Under the pieces are notes generated by a model, which was not told the origin of the DNA, ran no database searches, and was given only the letters and a program-made list of their open reading frames with translations. A DNA stretch of 64,000 bases, taken from NCBI RefSeq assembly GCF_000830005.1, contig NZ_CP010407.1, forward strand, positions 8,258,001-8,322,000. Reading direction: 5' to 3'. The translations under genes and the position numbers were made by a program. Source of the DNA: Streptomyces vietnamensis (GTDB lineage Bacteria; Actinomycetota; Actinomycetes; Streptomycetales; Streptomycetaceae). This document shows positions 18,650 through 31,806 of this stretch, piece by piece. The number at the start of each line of letters is the position of its first letter. Within the stretch, counting starts at the first letter, position 1.

Positions 18650-20128
18650 TCACCTTTCCGGATCGTCGATTTCGTTCGCCCCGGAGGGCTGGTGCGGATA
18701 CGTGAGGGCGAACCACGGGAAATGGGCCTGGTTCGTGGACGCGCGGCCGTGGGAGGTGGCGTAGAGGCCGAGCTGGACGCTGGTGAACAGCGGGGTGAGG
18801 AAGGTGGCTTCGACGGTGCTCAGGTCCTGCCAGGCGCCGTCGGGTGCCGCGTAGGAGAACGTGTGGCTGAAGCCGCGGATGCGGACCCCCAGGCGAACGG
18901 GGCCCGGGGGGACGGAAACGCGGGCCAGGACGTCAGGCCCGCGGCGGAGGCTGAGGCCGTCCGTGGTGCGAAGGAGGAGGACATGGGTGTCGTCGTCGAT
19001 GACGACGGCGAGGCCGGCCTGTTCGTCCGGTGCGGCGGGGACGAAGTGCAGTTCGGTGGAGACGTCGCAGTCGGGCTGTTCCTGGGGGCGGACCAGGAGG
19101 GACGGGGTGGCGCGCTCGCCGAGGCGTTCGGGGCGGAGCTGGAGGCGGAGCCCGTCGCCGGTGGTCCAGAACGGTGCGCGTGGGGTGCGCAGGGTGCTCC
19201 AGTCGGCGGAGAGGGTGGCGAAGTCGTCGTGGAGGGGGCGGGAGAGACCGGCGTGGGCGATGGGGGAGAAGGCCGGCAGGTCGTCGTGCCAGGTGACTCG
19301 GCTGAGGAAGGTCTCACGGCCCAGGGCGGAACCTGGTCGGACGCCCAGGAGGACGGCCCGCCAGTCTCCGTACGGCGTCTGCACGAGGTCGGCGTGTCCG
19401 GTGCAGGTGACCGGGCCCTTCGGGGCGGGAGGCAGAGCCGGGTTGCCGGGGACGCCCTCGTAGGGGCCGGTCACACGGTCGGCGCGGGCGGCGACCACGC
19501 TGTGGTCCTCGGCGGTGCCGCCCTCGGCGGTGAGCAGGAGATAGGTACCGTCGATCTTGTAGAGGTGCGGGGCCTCGGACCAGCGGGCGCCCGGCCGGCT
19601 TCCCGACCACAGGACGTACTCGGGTCCTGTGAGCCGTAGCTCGTGGGGAAGGTATGCGCGCATCCAGATCTCGGTGTGGCCGGCGGCCTCGTCCACCACA
19701 CGGGAGGCGGTGAACCAGGCCCGGCCGTCGCCGTCCGGCCCGTCGTCGAAGAAGAGCGACGGGTCGAAGCCCTCGCCCTCCAGCCAGTGCGGCTCCGACC
19801 ACGGTCCCGCCGGGTCGGTCGCCGTGACGACGAAGTGGCCGGGGCCGTCCATCAGCGTGCAGACGAGGTGGAAGACCCCGTCATGGTGCCGGATCGTCGG
19901 TGCGAACAGGCCGCGTGAGGGCTCGCACCCGTCGAGGTCGAGCTGGGACGGCCGGTCGAGCGCGGAGCCGAGGCGCCGCCAGTTCACGAGATCGCGGCTG
20001 TGGAACACCGGAAGGCCCGGGAACCACTCGAAGCTGGACGTCACCAGGTAGTAGTCCGCCCCCACCCGGCAGACGGACGGGTCGGGCCGGAACCCGGGCA
20101 GTACGGGATCACCGAACGGCGTGCTCAT
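18650..20128 (-). CDS. Intracellular GH43 beta-xylosidase/alpha-L-arabinofuranosidase
   Basis: 492 residues without signal peptide. The N-terminal five-bladed GH43 propeller (about 5-300) has the general-base Asp16 in 'GFRPDPSVCRVGADYYLV' and typical 'EGFDPSLFFDD' and 'SEAPHLYKIDGTYLLLTAEGG'. The C-terminal half is a beta-sandwich (GH43_C2/DUF1349-like, about 315-480), as in GH43_11/12 beta-xylosidases. It probably trims xylose or arabinose from oligosaccharides imported by BxlEFG. The ATG overlaps the GH3 stop (ATGA), so the two enzymes are co-translated. Exact specificity cannot be fixed from sequence. Confidence 0.88.
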   Translation of the reverse strand: MSTPFGDPVLPGFRPDPSVCRVGADYYLVTSSFEWFPGLPVFHSRDLVNWRRLGSALDRPSQLDLDGCEPSRGLFAPTIRHHDGVFHLVCTLMDGPGHFVVTATDPAGPWSEPHWLEGEGFDPSLFFDDGPDGDGRAWFTASRVVDEAAGHTEIWMRAYLPHELRLTGPEYVLWSGSRPGARWSEAPHLYKIDGTYLLLTAEGGTAEDHSVVAARADRVTGPYEGVPGNPALPPAPKGPVTCTGHADLVQTPYGDWRAVLLGVRPGSALGRETFLSRVTWHDDLPAFSPIAHAGLSRPLHDDFATLSADWSTLRTPRAPFWTTGDGLRLQLRPERLGERATPSLLVRPQEQPDCDVSTELHFVPAAPDEQAGLAVVIDDDTHVLLLRTTDGLSLRRGPDVLARVSVPPGPVRLGVRIRGFSHTFSYAAPDGAWQDLSTVEATFLTPLFTSVQLGLYATSHGRASTNQAHFPWFALTYPHQPSGANEIDDPER

Positions 20129-22347
20129 GAGATCACCGGGCCGATCTCGACCGGCACGGACAGCACCCGGTCGGCCGCCGGGTGGCGTACGGGGCCGTGC
20201 AGGGTGAAGGAGCCCTGGAGCGGAAGATCGCCGCTGGACCGTCCGACGGCCACGCCGATCTCCCCGGGTTCCACTCTTCTGCGCAGGTCGAGCCCGGTGA
20301 ACGAGGTCCGGTCGGCATGGACGGAGAAGGTGACCCGGGCGGCCGCGCCCGGCTGCAGCTCGACCCTGCCGAATCCGGCGAGCCACCGCAGCGGCCGGAC
20401 GACGGACGCCTCGGGGTCGGAGAGGTACAGCTGCACCACCTCGGTCCCGGCCACCTCGCCGACGTTGCGCACGGTCACCCCGACGGACACGGATCCGTCC
20501 GTCGGGGCGGAGGGGTCCACGGTCAGATCCGTGTACGCGAAGCTGGTCCAGGTCAGCCCGTGTCCGAACGGGAACAGCGGCGTCGGGTCCACCGAGCTCC
20601 AGTCGGTGCGGCCGCCCAGCGTGGAGTGCAGGTAGGTGCCGGGCTGTCCGCCGACCTGGCGGGGGAGGGAGACGGGGAGCCGGCCGCCCGGCTCCGCGGC
20701 CCCGCTGATGATCCGGGCCAGCGCCGTCCCGCCCTCCTCGCCGGGGAAGAAGGCCTGGACGACGGCCGCCGCGCGCTCGGCGAGCGAGCCGAGGGCGTAC
20801 GGCCGTCCGGAGACGAGGACCAGGACGGTCGGCACCCCGGAGTCGAGGGCCGCGGCGGCGATCGCGGCCTGGTCGCCGGGCAGGTCGAGGGTCGCGGCGT
20901 CGCAGCCCTCTCCCGAGGTGCCCCGGCCGAACATGCCGGCCCGGTCGCCGAGGACGAGCACGTTCACGTCCGGTGCGTCGTCGGTGACCGTGAACCCGGC
21001 GGCGGTGAGCGCCTCGCCGAGCGTCGGGATCTCCACGCCGGGATCGCCGGGCAGCGCGATGTGGTTGGGGAAGGAGTAGCAGCCGAGGAAGGAGTGGGGG
21101 TCGTCCACGTACGGCCCGGTGACCGAGACCCGGCACGGCCGCAGCGGCAGGATGCCGTCGTTGGCGAGCAGGACGGTGGACCGTTCGGCGATGAGTCGGG
21201 CGAGGTCCCGGTTCTCCGGCGGATCGAGGTCGATCGGCCCGGGCTTGAGGGGTTCCCATCCGGGGTCGAGCAGGCCGAGTTCGGCCTTCTGCAGGAGCAC
21301 CCGTTCCGCCGCCCGGTCGACGAGTTCCTCGGACACGTCTCCCGACCGTACGAGTGCGGTCAGCGGCTCGCCGTAGCAGCGGGCCGTGGGCAGTTCGACG
21401 TCGATTCCGGCGGTCAGCGCCAGCGCGCCGGCCGCGCCACGCGATCCGGCGACGCCGTGCCGGGACTCCAGGAAGGAGACCGAGTAGTAGTCGGCGACGA
21501 CGGTGCCGTCGAAGCCGAGCTCGTCCCTGAGCAGTCCGGTGAGGAGGCGTTCGTCGGCGGCGACGGGGACGCCGTCCACGTCGGTGTAACTGTTCATCAC
21601 CGACCGGGCGCCGCCCTCGCGCAGCGCCCGGACGAAGGGCTCGACCAGCACGTCGGCGAACTCGCGCGGCCCCACGGCGACCGGAGCCATGTTCCGGCCG
21701 CCGCGCGAGGACGAGTACCCGGCGAAGTGCTTGAGCGTCGCCACGACGCCCGCGCCTTCCAGGCCCTGGACGTAAGCGGTCCCCATCGCGCCGACGAGGT
21801 AGGGGTCCTCGCCCATGCACTCCTCGGTCCTGCCCCACCGGTGGTCGCGGACCACGTCGAGCACCGGAGCGAGGCCCTGGTGGACGCCGACCCGCCGCAT
21901 CCCGTCGCCGATGGCCGCGGCCATCCGCCGTACGAGTTCGGGGTCGAAGGACGCGCCCCAGGCGAGCGGCCCGGGGAAGACGGTGGCGCCGAGCGTCATG
22001 AACCCGGTCAGGCACTCCTCGTGGGCCAGCGCCGGGATGCCGAACCGGCCGGCCTCCGTCACCTGCCGCTGGAGCGCGGCGAGCCGCTCCATCCCGGCCT
22101 CCGCGGCGATCGGCGCGGTGCCGTACACCCGGGTGAGCTGGCCGAGACCGTGCCCGACGATGTCGTCGAGACCCGGCGCCGGCTCGCCGGAGTCGTCCTC
22201 CATGGGCGCCACGGGCGCACCGGGATCGGAGGGCAGGGCCCAGAAGCCGGCGAGTTGTCCCGCCTTCTCCTCCAGCGTCATCCGACTCAGCAGATCGGCG
22301 ACGCGCACGGAAGCGGGCAGGAGGGGGTCACGCCAGGGCTCACTCAC
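20125..22347 (-). CDS. bxlA: Intracellular GH3 beta-xylosidase (BxlA-like)
   Basis: 740 residues, no signal peptide. N-terminal (alpha/beta)8 domain with 'KHFAGYSSSRGGRN' and nucleophile Asp286 in 'VVADYYSVSFLE'. A C-terminal alpha/beta sandwich follows ('GRPYALGSLAERAAAVVQAFFPGEEGG'), then a fibronectin III-like domain ('VTVRNVGEVAGTEVVQLYLSDPEASVVRPLRWLAGF'). The Y-Y-S after the nucleophile is typical of the xylosidase/glucosidase branch. GTG 22347 is preceded by AGGAGAAG. It follows the repressor gene by 15 bases. In Streptomyces bxl loci the GH3 BxlA is the intracellular beta-xylosidase, and the locus context here supports that; glucosidase activity is the alternative. Confidence 0.87.
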   Translation of the reverse strand: MSEPWRDPLLPASVRVADLLSRMTLEEKAGQLAGFWALPSDPGAPVAPMEDDSGEPAPGLDDIVGHGLGQLTRVYGTAPIAAEAGMERLAALQRQVTEAGRFGIPALAHEECLTGFMTLGATVFPGPLAWGASFDPELVRRMAAAIGDGMRRVGVHQGLAPVLDVVRDHRWGRTEECMGEDPYLVGAMGTAYVQGLEGAGVVATLKHFAGYSSSRGGRNMAPVAVGPREFADVLVEPFVRALREGGARSVMNSYTDVDGVPVAADERLLTGLLRDELGFDGTVVADYYSVSFLESRHGVAGSRGAAGALALTAGIDVELPTARCYGEPLTALVRSGDVSEELVDRAAERVLLQKAELGLLDPGWEPLKPGPIDLDPPENRDLARLIAERSTVLLANDGILPLRPCRVSVTGPYVDDPHSFLGCYSFPNHIALPGDPGVEIPTLGEALTAAGFTVTDDAPDVNVLVLGDRAGMFGRGTSGEGCDAATLDLPGDQAAIAAAALDSGVPTVLVLVSGRPYALGSLAERAAAVVQAFFPGEEGGTALARIISGAAEPGGRLPVSLPRQVGGQPGTYLHSTLGGRTDWSSVDPTPLFPFGHGLTWTSFAYTDLTVDPSAPTDGSVSVGVTVRNVGEVAGTEVVQLYLSDPEASVVRPLRWLAGFGRVELQPGAAARVTFSVHADRTSFTGLDLRRRVEPGEIGVAVGRSSGDLPLQGSFTLHGPVRHPAADRVLSVPVEIGPVIS

Positions 22348-22362
22348 GGGGTTCTTCTTCTC

Positions 22363-23376
22363 CTAGAGACGGGGCGGGGCGGTGGAGACGCGGACCTTCA
22401 GTTCGGTCGAGAGCTCCATCCGGGGGCTGACCAGGGGCTGGTCCTCCAGAAGCTGGAACAGGGCGCGGGCGGCGAGCCGGCCCATCTCCTCCAGCGGCTG
22501 ACGCACCGTCGTCAGCGGCGGTGACAGCCAATCGCACATCGGCAGGTCGTCGAAGCCGACCACGCTGAGGTCCCGCGGGATGCTCAGTCCGCTCTGCCGG
22601 GCGGCCTCGTAGACACCCATCGCCTGTTGGTCGCTGCCCGCGAAGATGGCGGTCGGCGGCTCGGGCAGGGCGAGGAGCTCCTGCGCGCACCGGAATCCGC
22701 CCTCGTGCTGGAAGTCGCCGAAGCGGATGAGGTCGCGGTCGACCTCGATCCCGGCCCGCTCCAGGGCGGCCCGGTAGCCGTCGATGCGGGCCTGGCTGCA
22801 GAGCATCTCCTTGCGCCCGCCGATCGCGGCGATACGGCGATGCCCCAGCTCCAGCAGGTGTTCGGTGGCGGCGAGGCCGCCGGCCCAGTTGGTCGCGCCG
22901 ATGCTCGGGACACCGTTGTCCGGCAGGTCGATCGGGTCGATGACGACCAGCGCCACCCCGCCCCGCTCGACCTGGGCGCGCTGCGCCTCGGTGACCGAGG
23001 CGGTGACGAGGATGACGCCGTCGCTGTGGTGCTGGACCGGCAGCGCGGACCAGCTCGACGGGGTGGCCTCGCCGGGCGGGACGAGCGACACGACGGTGCC
23101 GACGCCCCGCTGGGCGCACTCGGCCTCGACGCCGCGCAGGATCTCGACCGCCCAGGCGCTGTCCAGGCCGCCGATGATCAGGTCGACGAGGCCCGATCTG
23201 CGGGCCCGGTTCTGCCGGCCGGGCTGGAGGTAGTTGTGCGACCGAAGCAGGCCCTCGATCCGCTCGCGGGTCGAGGGCGCGACGTCGGAGCGGCCGTTGA
23301 TCACCTTGGAGACGGTGGCCTGGGAGACCCCCGCCTCCGCGGCGATGACGGCCAGAGTCGCACGCTGCTCGCTCAA
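22363..23376 (-). CDS. bxlR: LacI-family repressor of the bxl locus
   Basis: 337 residues. Helix-turn-helix at residues 7-27 ('LAVIAAEAGVSQATVSKVING'), then a sugar-binding effector domain ending 'LSVVGFDDLPMCDWLSPPLTTVRQPLEEMGR'. The start is TTG 23376, preceded by AAGGAGA. It is divergent from bxlE and first in an operon with the GH3 and GH43 genes. Known BxlR proteins bind CGAA-N-TTCG repeats and release DNA with xylobiose; matching palindromes sit on both sides of the divergent promoter region (23411-23430 and 23561-23573), which supports this identity. Confidence 0.9.
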   Translation of the reverse strand: MSEQRATLAVIAAEAGVSQATVSKVINGRSDVAPSTRERIEGLLRSHNYLQPGRQNRARRSGLVDLIIGGLDSAWAVEILRGVEAECAQRGVGTVVSLVPPGEATPSSWSALPVQHHSDGVILVTASVTEAQRAQVERGGVALVVIDPIDLPDNGVPSIGATNWAGGLAATEHLLELGHRRIAAIGGRKEMLCSQARIDGYRAALERAGIEVDRDLIRFGDFQHEGGFRCAQELLALPEPPTAIFAGSDQQAMGVYEAARQSGLSIPRDLSVVGFDDLPMCDWLSPPLTTVRQPLEEMGRLAARALFQLLEDQPLVSPRMELSTELKVRVSTAPPRL

Positions 23377-23410
23377 CTTCTCTCCTTTTCGACGCCGTCG
23401 GTCGACGACA

Positions 23411-23459
23411 TGTTTCGCAAACTTTCGAAGAGTTTCTGGGCGGCGTGACGACTTGTCAA
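23411..23459 (-). promoter_or_regulatory. bxlR operon promoter and operator
   Basis: On the minus strand TTGACA (23459-23454) is followed after 17 bases by GAAACT (23436-23431), a weak -10. CTTCGAAAG and the imperfect palindrome CGAAAGTTTGCG (23427-23416) follow at the expected start of transcription, suggesting autorepression. Confidence 0.55.
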
Positions 23460-23504
23460 GACCTGTATTGCGGCCAGGTTTCCGAGATAAATCGGTGAGA
23501 AGTC

Positions 23505-23573
23505 TTGACCGTGGTGTCTGTCGTTCCTAGGTTGTGGCACCACGTAATTCGAGAGAGTTTCGAAAAGTTTTCG
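23505..23573 (+). promoter_or_regulatory. bxlE promoter and perfect BxlR-type operator
   Basis: TTGACC (23505-23510), a 17-base spacer and TAGGTT (23528-23533) form a convincing HrdB-type promoter. Downstream, CGAAAAGTTTTCG (23561-23573) is a perfect 6+1+6 palindrome fitting CGAAA-N-TTTCG, placed roughly 20-35 bases after the predicted start of transcription where a repressor would block elongation or open-complex formation. Confidence 0.75.
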
Positions 23574-23598
23574 AGCGTATCCCCCTCACGGAGGTCCC

Positions 23599-24891
23599 AT
23601 GGCCAGCACCACCCCGAGCCGACGCAGCTTCCTGGCGCTCGCGGGCTTGACCGCACTGTCCGTCCCCCTGACGGCGGCCTGCGGGTCCGGCGGATCGGGC
23701 GGCGGGGCGGCGACCGACGGCAAGGTGACGTTCGACTGGTGGAACATCGCCACCACGGAGCCGGGCAAGTCCCTCTTCCCGGAGATCTCCACGGCGTTCA
23801 CGAAGGCGCACCCGAAGATCGCGATCAACACGACCTCGCTGGAGAACGAGGCGTTCAAGTCCAAGCTGACCGCCACCACCTCCTCGGGCAAGCTCCCCGA
23901 CGTCTACCAGACCTGGGGCGGCGGCGTGCTCCAGCAGCAGGTCGACGCGGGCCTCGTCGAGGACATCACCGACCTCGCGGACTGGTCGTCGCAGTTCACC
24001 CCGGTCTCGCTCTCGGCCTACCAGATCGAGGGCCGCCTCTACGCCATCCCGTACGACATCGGCATGGTCGGCTTCTGGTACAACAAGAAGCTCTTCGCGA
24101 AGGCCGGGATCACCACGCCGCCGGCCACCTGGGCCGAGTACCTCGCCTCCGTGAAGAAGCTCAAGGCCGCGGGCATCACCCCGATCGCCCTTGCCGGCAA
24201 GGAGAAGTGGCCCGGCCACTACTACTGGGCCTACCTCGCGATGCGCGTCGCCGGCCTCCCCGCCCTGCAGAAGGTCGCGGCCACCAAGGACTTCACCGAC
24301 CCCGGCTTCGTCAAGGCGGGCGCCCTTCTCAAGGAGCTCGTCGACCTCCAGCCGTTCCAGCCGGGCTTCCTCGGTGCCGGCTACTCCACCCCCGGCGGCC
24401 AGGCCGCGACCATGGGCAACGGCAAGGCCGCCATGGAGCTCATGGGCCAGTGGGCACCGTCCGTGGAGAAGGATGCGGGTGCCGACCTCGGAGCGGACCT
24501 GGGCTTCTTCGCCTTCCCGACCGTCGAGGGCGGAGTGGGGCAGGCCACCGAGGTGTTCGGCGGCGGCAGCGGCTTCGCGCTCCGCAAGGGCGCCCCGAAG
24601 GAGGCCCTGGACTTCCTGAAGTTCTTCGCCGTGGACAACGAGCCCAAGCTCCTCGCCTCCAACGGCTACCTGCCGGTGGTCAAGGGTGCGGAGAGCCAGC
24701 TCAAGGACGCCAACAAGAAGGTCGTGGCCGAGAGTCTGGTCAAGGCCACCGGCTTCCAGCTCTTCCTGGACCAGGCCTACCCGCCGGCGGTCGGCCAGGA
24801 GGTCAACGACAGCGTCGCCGACCTCATAGCGGGCAAGAAGACCCCCGAGCAGGTCACCGAGTCGATCACCGAGGCTGCGAAGAGTGCCTAG
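23599..24891 (+). CDS. bxlE: Xylo-oligosaccharide-binding lipoprotein of ABC transporter
   Basis: 430 residues, SBP_bac_1 family (CUT1 oligosaccharide binders). The N-terminus combines a twin-arginine motif (SRRSFLALAG, from residue 7) with a lipobox (LTAAC), so it is probably Tat-exported and lipidated, which is common in Streptomyces. 'YAIPYDIGMVGFWYNKKLFAKAGI' is typical of the family. It starts the plus-strand bxlEFG operon opposite bxlR. GGAGG lies before ATG 23599. The xylobiose/xylo-oligosaccharide substrate is inferred from the surrounding xylosidases and xylanases. Confidence 0.9.
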   Translation: MASTTPSRRSFLALAGLTALSVPLTAACGSGGSGGGAATDGKVTFDWWNIATTEPGKSLFPEISTAFTKAHPKIAINTTSLENEAFKSKLTATTSSGKLPDVYQTWGGGVLQQQVDAGLVEDITDLADWSSQFTPVSLSAYQIEGRLYAIPYDIGMVGFWYNKKLFAKAGITTPPATWAEYLASVKKLKAAGITPIALAGKEKWPGHYYWAYLAMRVAGLPALQKVAATKDFTDPGFVKAGALLKELVDLQPFQPGFLGAGYSTPGGQAATMGNGKAAMELMGQWAPSVEKDAGADLGADLGFFAFPTVEGGVGQATEVFGGGSGFALRKGAPKEALDFLKFFAVDNEPKLLASNGYLPVVKGAESQLKDANKKVVAESLVKATGFQLFLDQAYPPAVGQEVNDSVADLIAGKKTPEQVTESITEAAKSA

Positions 24892-25873
24892 CTCCGTGTC
24901 CACCCTGACCAAGGAACGGACGGAGGAGTCCGTGGCGACGCCCACGCCGCCTCCGGCCCGTTCGCTCCTGAGCCGGTGGGGCTCCTGGGCCTCGGTCGCC
25001 TGGTTCCTCGTCCCGGCCCTGGTGCTCTTCCTCGTCTTCGTCGTCGCCCCGATGGTCGTCGCCGTCTGGACAGGCTTCTTCAAGTGGGGCGGCATCGGCC
25101 CCATGGACAATTTCGTCGGACTCGCGAACTACACCAAGCTGTTCGACGACGAGGTCTTCATCGGGGACCTGTGGCGCGGGCTGTACCTGATCCTCATGTC
25201 GGTCCTGGTGCAGCTGCCGTTCGCCCTGTTCACCGCGGTTCTACTGAACCAGAAGCTCCGCGGCCGGGCCGTCTACCGGATGCTGTTCTTCGCGCCGTAC
25301 ATCCTCTCCGAGGTCGTCACGGCGGTTCTGTTCACGATGATCTTCCTGCCCGGCGCGGGCATGGCCGATCACATGGCCGGCTTCTTCGGGCTCGAGGACC
25401 TGCAGGGCAAGTGGCTCGCCGACCCCTCGACGGTCCTGCCGACCCTGTTCCTCGTGATGATCTGGAAGTACTTCGGCTTCCACATGATGCTGTTCCTCGC
25501 CGGGCTGCAGAGCATCCCGTCCGAGATCCTCGAAGCCGCCTCCATCGACGGCGCCGGCGCCTGGCAGCGCTTCCGGTACATCACGCTGCCGCTGCTCGGA
25601 CCGACGATCCGGATCAGCGTCTTCCTGTCGATCATCGGGTCCATCCAGCTCTTCGACCTCGTCTGGGTCATGACCGCCGGCGGGCCCAACCACTCCTCCG
25701 AGACGATGGCCATCGCGATGTTCCAGTTCGGGTTCAAGCGGTACCAGGTCGGCTACGCCAGCGCGATCAGCGTCGTGCTGTTCATGATCAGCCTCGTCTT
25801 CTCCCTCTTCTACCAGCGGTACGTGCTCCGCCGTGACCTGAGCGGCGCCGTCACCTCGGGAGGTGACCGATGA
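24884..25873 (+). CDS. bxlF: Oligosaccharide ABC transporter permease (BxlF)
   Basis: 329 residues, MalF-type CUT1 permease with six predicted membrane segments and the cytoplasmic loop 'EILEAASIDGAGAWQRFRYITLPLLGPT', the EAA motif that contacts the ATPase. It overlaps the bxlE stop by 8 bases if GTG 24884 is used; GTG 24896 is an alternative. No ATPase gene is present in this operon, so a shared ATPase (MsiK in Streptomyces) must energise it. Confidence 0.9.
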   Translation: MPSSVSTLTKERTEESVATPTPPPARSLLSRWGSWASVAWFLVPALVLFLVFVVAPMVVAVWTGFFKWGGIGPMDNFVGLANYTKLFDDEVFIGDLWRGLYLILMSVLVQLPFALFTAVLLNQKLRGRAVYRMLFFAPYILSEVVTAVLFTMIFLPGAGMADHMAGFFGLEDLQGKWLADPSTVLPTLFLVMIWKYFGFHMMLFLAGLQSIPSEILEAASIDGAGAWQRFRYITLPLLGPTIRISVFLSIIGSIQLFDLVWVMTAGGPNHSSETMAIAMFQFGFKRYQVGYASAISVVLFMISLVFSLFYQRYVLRRDLSGAVTSGGDR

Positions 25874-26700
25874 ACGCCCGCAGGACCGTACGCGGCCTCT
25901 CGCTGCACGCCGTGGTCTGGCTGATCGCCGCGTTCGTCGCCGTGCCTCTGCTCTACGCCGTGATCTCCGGTTTCAAGAGCACGGCGGAACTGACGAACAA
26001 CCCGTTCGGACTTCCGGAGCATTGGAAGATCGGCAATTACCTCGGAATTCTCGGCGACGGCATGTTCTGGCGGCAGATCGCCAACAGCGCGGGCATCGCC
26101 ATCGGCACGACGGTCGTGACGGTCGTGGCCTCGGCCATGGCGGCCTTCGTTCTCGCGCGCTATGCCTTCCGGGGAAGGGAGTTGTTCTATACGCTCTTCA
26201 CCATCGGGCTGATGTTCCCGTTCGCCGTGGCCGTCCTGCCGCTCTTCCTGATGCTGCGCACCTTCGGCCTGCTCGACAATCCGCTCGGAGTGATCCTCCC
26301 GCAGGCGGCTTTCGGGCTCCCCATGACGATCGTGATCCTGCGCGGTTTCTTCCGGACCGTCCCGGCGGAGATCGAGGAGGCCGCGACCATGGACGGCTGC
26401 GGCAAGTTCCGCTTCTTCTGGCAGATCCTGCTGCCGATGGCGCGTCCGGCGCTCGGCACGGTCTCCGTCCTCGCGGTCGTCGCGAGCTGGAACAACTTCT
26501 TCCTGCCGCTGCTGGTGTTCAACGACCCGAAATGGCAGACGATCCCGGTCGGCGTCCAACAGTTCCAGGGCCAGTACTCGACCGACTACGCGCTCGTCCT
26601 CGCCTACATCGTGCTCGCCATGGTCCCCGCCCTCGCCTTCTACGCCGTCGCCGAGCGCCAGCTGATCGGCGGCCTCACCGCCGGCGCCACCAAGGGCTGA
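25870..26700 (+). CDS. bxlG: Oligosaccharide ABC transporter permease (BxlG)
   Basis: 276 residues, MalG-type CUT1 permease. The EAA loop reads 'EIEEAATMDGCGKFRFFWQILLPMARPALG'. The ATG overlaps the bxlF stop (ATGA), so the two permeases are translationally coupled and likely form the heterodimeric channel. The stop is 40 bases before the GH30 start with no terminator between, so transcription can run into the hydrolase genes. Confidence 0.9.
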   Translation: MNARRTVRGLSLHAVVWLIAAFVAVPLLYAVISGFKSTAELTNNPFGLPEHWKIGNYLGILGDGMFWRQIANSAGIAIGTTVVTVVASAMAAFVLARYAFRGRELFYTLFTIGLMFPFAVAVLPLFLMLRTFGLLDNPLGVILPQAAFGLPMTIVILRGFFRTVPAEIEEAATMDGCGKFRFFWQILLPMARPALGTVSVLAVVASWNNFFLPLLVFNDPKWQTIPVGVQQFQGQYSTDYALVLAYIVLAMVPALAFYAVAERQLIGGLTAGATKG

Positions 26701-30247
<3,547 letters not shown>

Positions 30248-30251
<4 letters not shown>

Positions 30252-31108
30252 CGTTCGAACTCCACGAGAACGAGGACTCGCTGACCGTCCGGGCCCGCGA
30301 CGTCGACCTCTTCCGCTATGTGCACCGGCCGGTCATGAACCCCTTCGAGGCACCGAAGCCCTACCTGCATCCGGTGCGCACGCTCGCCGGCGACGTGGTC
30401 ACCGGATACCGGCCGCACGACCACCGCTGGCACAAGGGCATCCAGTTCACGGCGTCATGGGTGTCGGGCCAGAACTTCTGGGGCGGCGGCACCTACCTGC
30501 GCGACCGGGGCTACGTCGACCTGCCGAACCTCGGCACGATGCGCAGCCTCGCCGTGTCCGCCGAAACGGACCACGACCGCGCCGTCGTCACCGAGGACCT
30601 CGCCTGGCACACGATGGCGGGGGAGCACTGGATCGACGAACGCCGCACGCTGACCGCCCGCGACGTCGAGACCGACTCCTGGACGCTGGAGGTCACCACC
30701 GCGCTCACCAACGTCCTCGACACCCCCCTGATGTTCGGGAGCCCCGGCACCCAGGGCAGGGAACTCGCCGGATACTCCGGCCTCTTCTGGCGCGGCCCGC
30801 GCGACTTCACCGGCGGCGAGGCGATCGGCCCCGCGATGGGTGAGCAGGGTGACTGGCTGGCCTTCATCGGCACGCACGACGAGGTCGACCGCTCCTCCAC
30901 GCTGCTGTTCCTCGATGATCCGGAAGCCCCCTGTCACTGGTTCGTCCGCAGCGAGCCCATCCCCGCCGTCAACCCGTCCCTGGCATTCGACAAGGAACTG
31001 CCGCTGCCCCCGGGCGACACCCTGTCGCGCCGCTACCGGATCGTCGTGGCCGACGGCGCGTGGACCCCCGCGCGCCTGGCCCGCCACGTGGAGGAACACC
31101 CGTGGTGA
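30248..31108 (+). CDS. DUF6807 (PmoA-like) protein
   Basis: 286 residues, cytoplasmic, no signal peptide. It has the family features 'NPFEAPKPYLHPVRTLAGDVVTGYRPHDHRWHKGIQF' and 'GGGTYLRDRGYVDLPNLG', with several conserved His and Asp residues. The family is widespread next to Gfo/Idh dehydrogenases in sugar-degradation loci and has been annotated 'PmoA' without biochemical support; it is not a methane monooxygenase subunit. It overlaps both neighbours, so the three genes act as a unit. Function unknown, perhaps processing of a modified sugar. Confidence 0.8.
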
Positions 31109-31806
31109 CCCCGCTCCCCGGCAGCGTGGGCGTCTCCAGCCTGACCGTGTACGACTGGGAGGCCGCCGACGGGCTGTGCGGGGGAACGCCCCACATGCAC
31201 CTCGTCTGCTCCGAGGCGTACGTCGTCATCGACGGCGAGGGCAGCGTCCAGACCCTCACCACCACCGGCTTCGCCGACACCCCGCTGCGCCCCGGCGACG
31301 TCGTGTGGTTCACCCCCGGCACGATCCACCGTCTCGTCAACGCCGGCGGCCTGCGCCTCGTGGTGCTCATGCAGAACAGCGGACTCCCCGAGGCAGGCGA
31401 CGCCGTCTTCACCTTTCCCGCCCCCGTGCTGGCCGATCCTGACGCCTACCGGGCGGTGGCCGAGCTGACCGGCGACCGCGCGGCGGCGGCGCGCCGCCGC
31501 CGCGACCTGGCACTCGAGGGCTTCCTGGCCCTGCGCGAAGGCGGGCTGCGGGAGTTCCACATCGCGGCCCACCGCCTGAAGAGCGAGCTGCTCGACGCCT
31601 GGTGGATCCGCTGGCGCGACGGCCCGCTGGCGGCGACCCTCACGACCGGCTGCCAACTGGACGCGCTGAAGAGCGGGGACCTCTCCCACCTCGATCACGG
31701 CGAAGTGTCGCGACTGGAGCGCCCGGAGGAACCGCTCTTCGGCATGTGCGGCCTCCTCCACCCCTATCCCGTCCCCGTCCCCGTCCCCCCGAAGGAGCTC
31801 TCCTGA
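31102..31806 (+). CDS. Cupin-domain protein, possible sugar-modifying enzyme
   Basis: 234 residues from GTG 31102; an adjacent GTG at 31105 overlapping the previous stop is equally good. The N-terminal half is a cupin barrel with '[24 protein letters not shown]' (metal-ligand His and Glu) and '[22 protein letters not shown]'. The C-terminal half (about 120-234) is mostly helical and carries no motif I recognise. A His-x-His...Glu...His metal site is plausible. Third gene of a coupled Gfo/Idh-DUF6807-cupin set, so it probably acts in the same unknown sugar step. Confidence 0.75.
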   Translation: MVTPLPGSVGVSSLTVYDWEAADGLCGGTPHMHLVCSEAYVVIDGEGSVQTLTTTGFADTPLRPGDVVWFTPGTIHRLVNAGGLRLVVLMQNSGLPEAGDAVFTFPAPVLADPDAYRAVAELTGDRAAAARRRRDLALEGFLALREGGLREFHIAAHRLKSELLDAWWIRWRDGPLAATLTTGCQLDALKSGDLSHLDHGEVSRLERPEEPLFGMCGLLHPYPVPVPVPPKELS

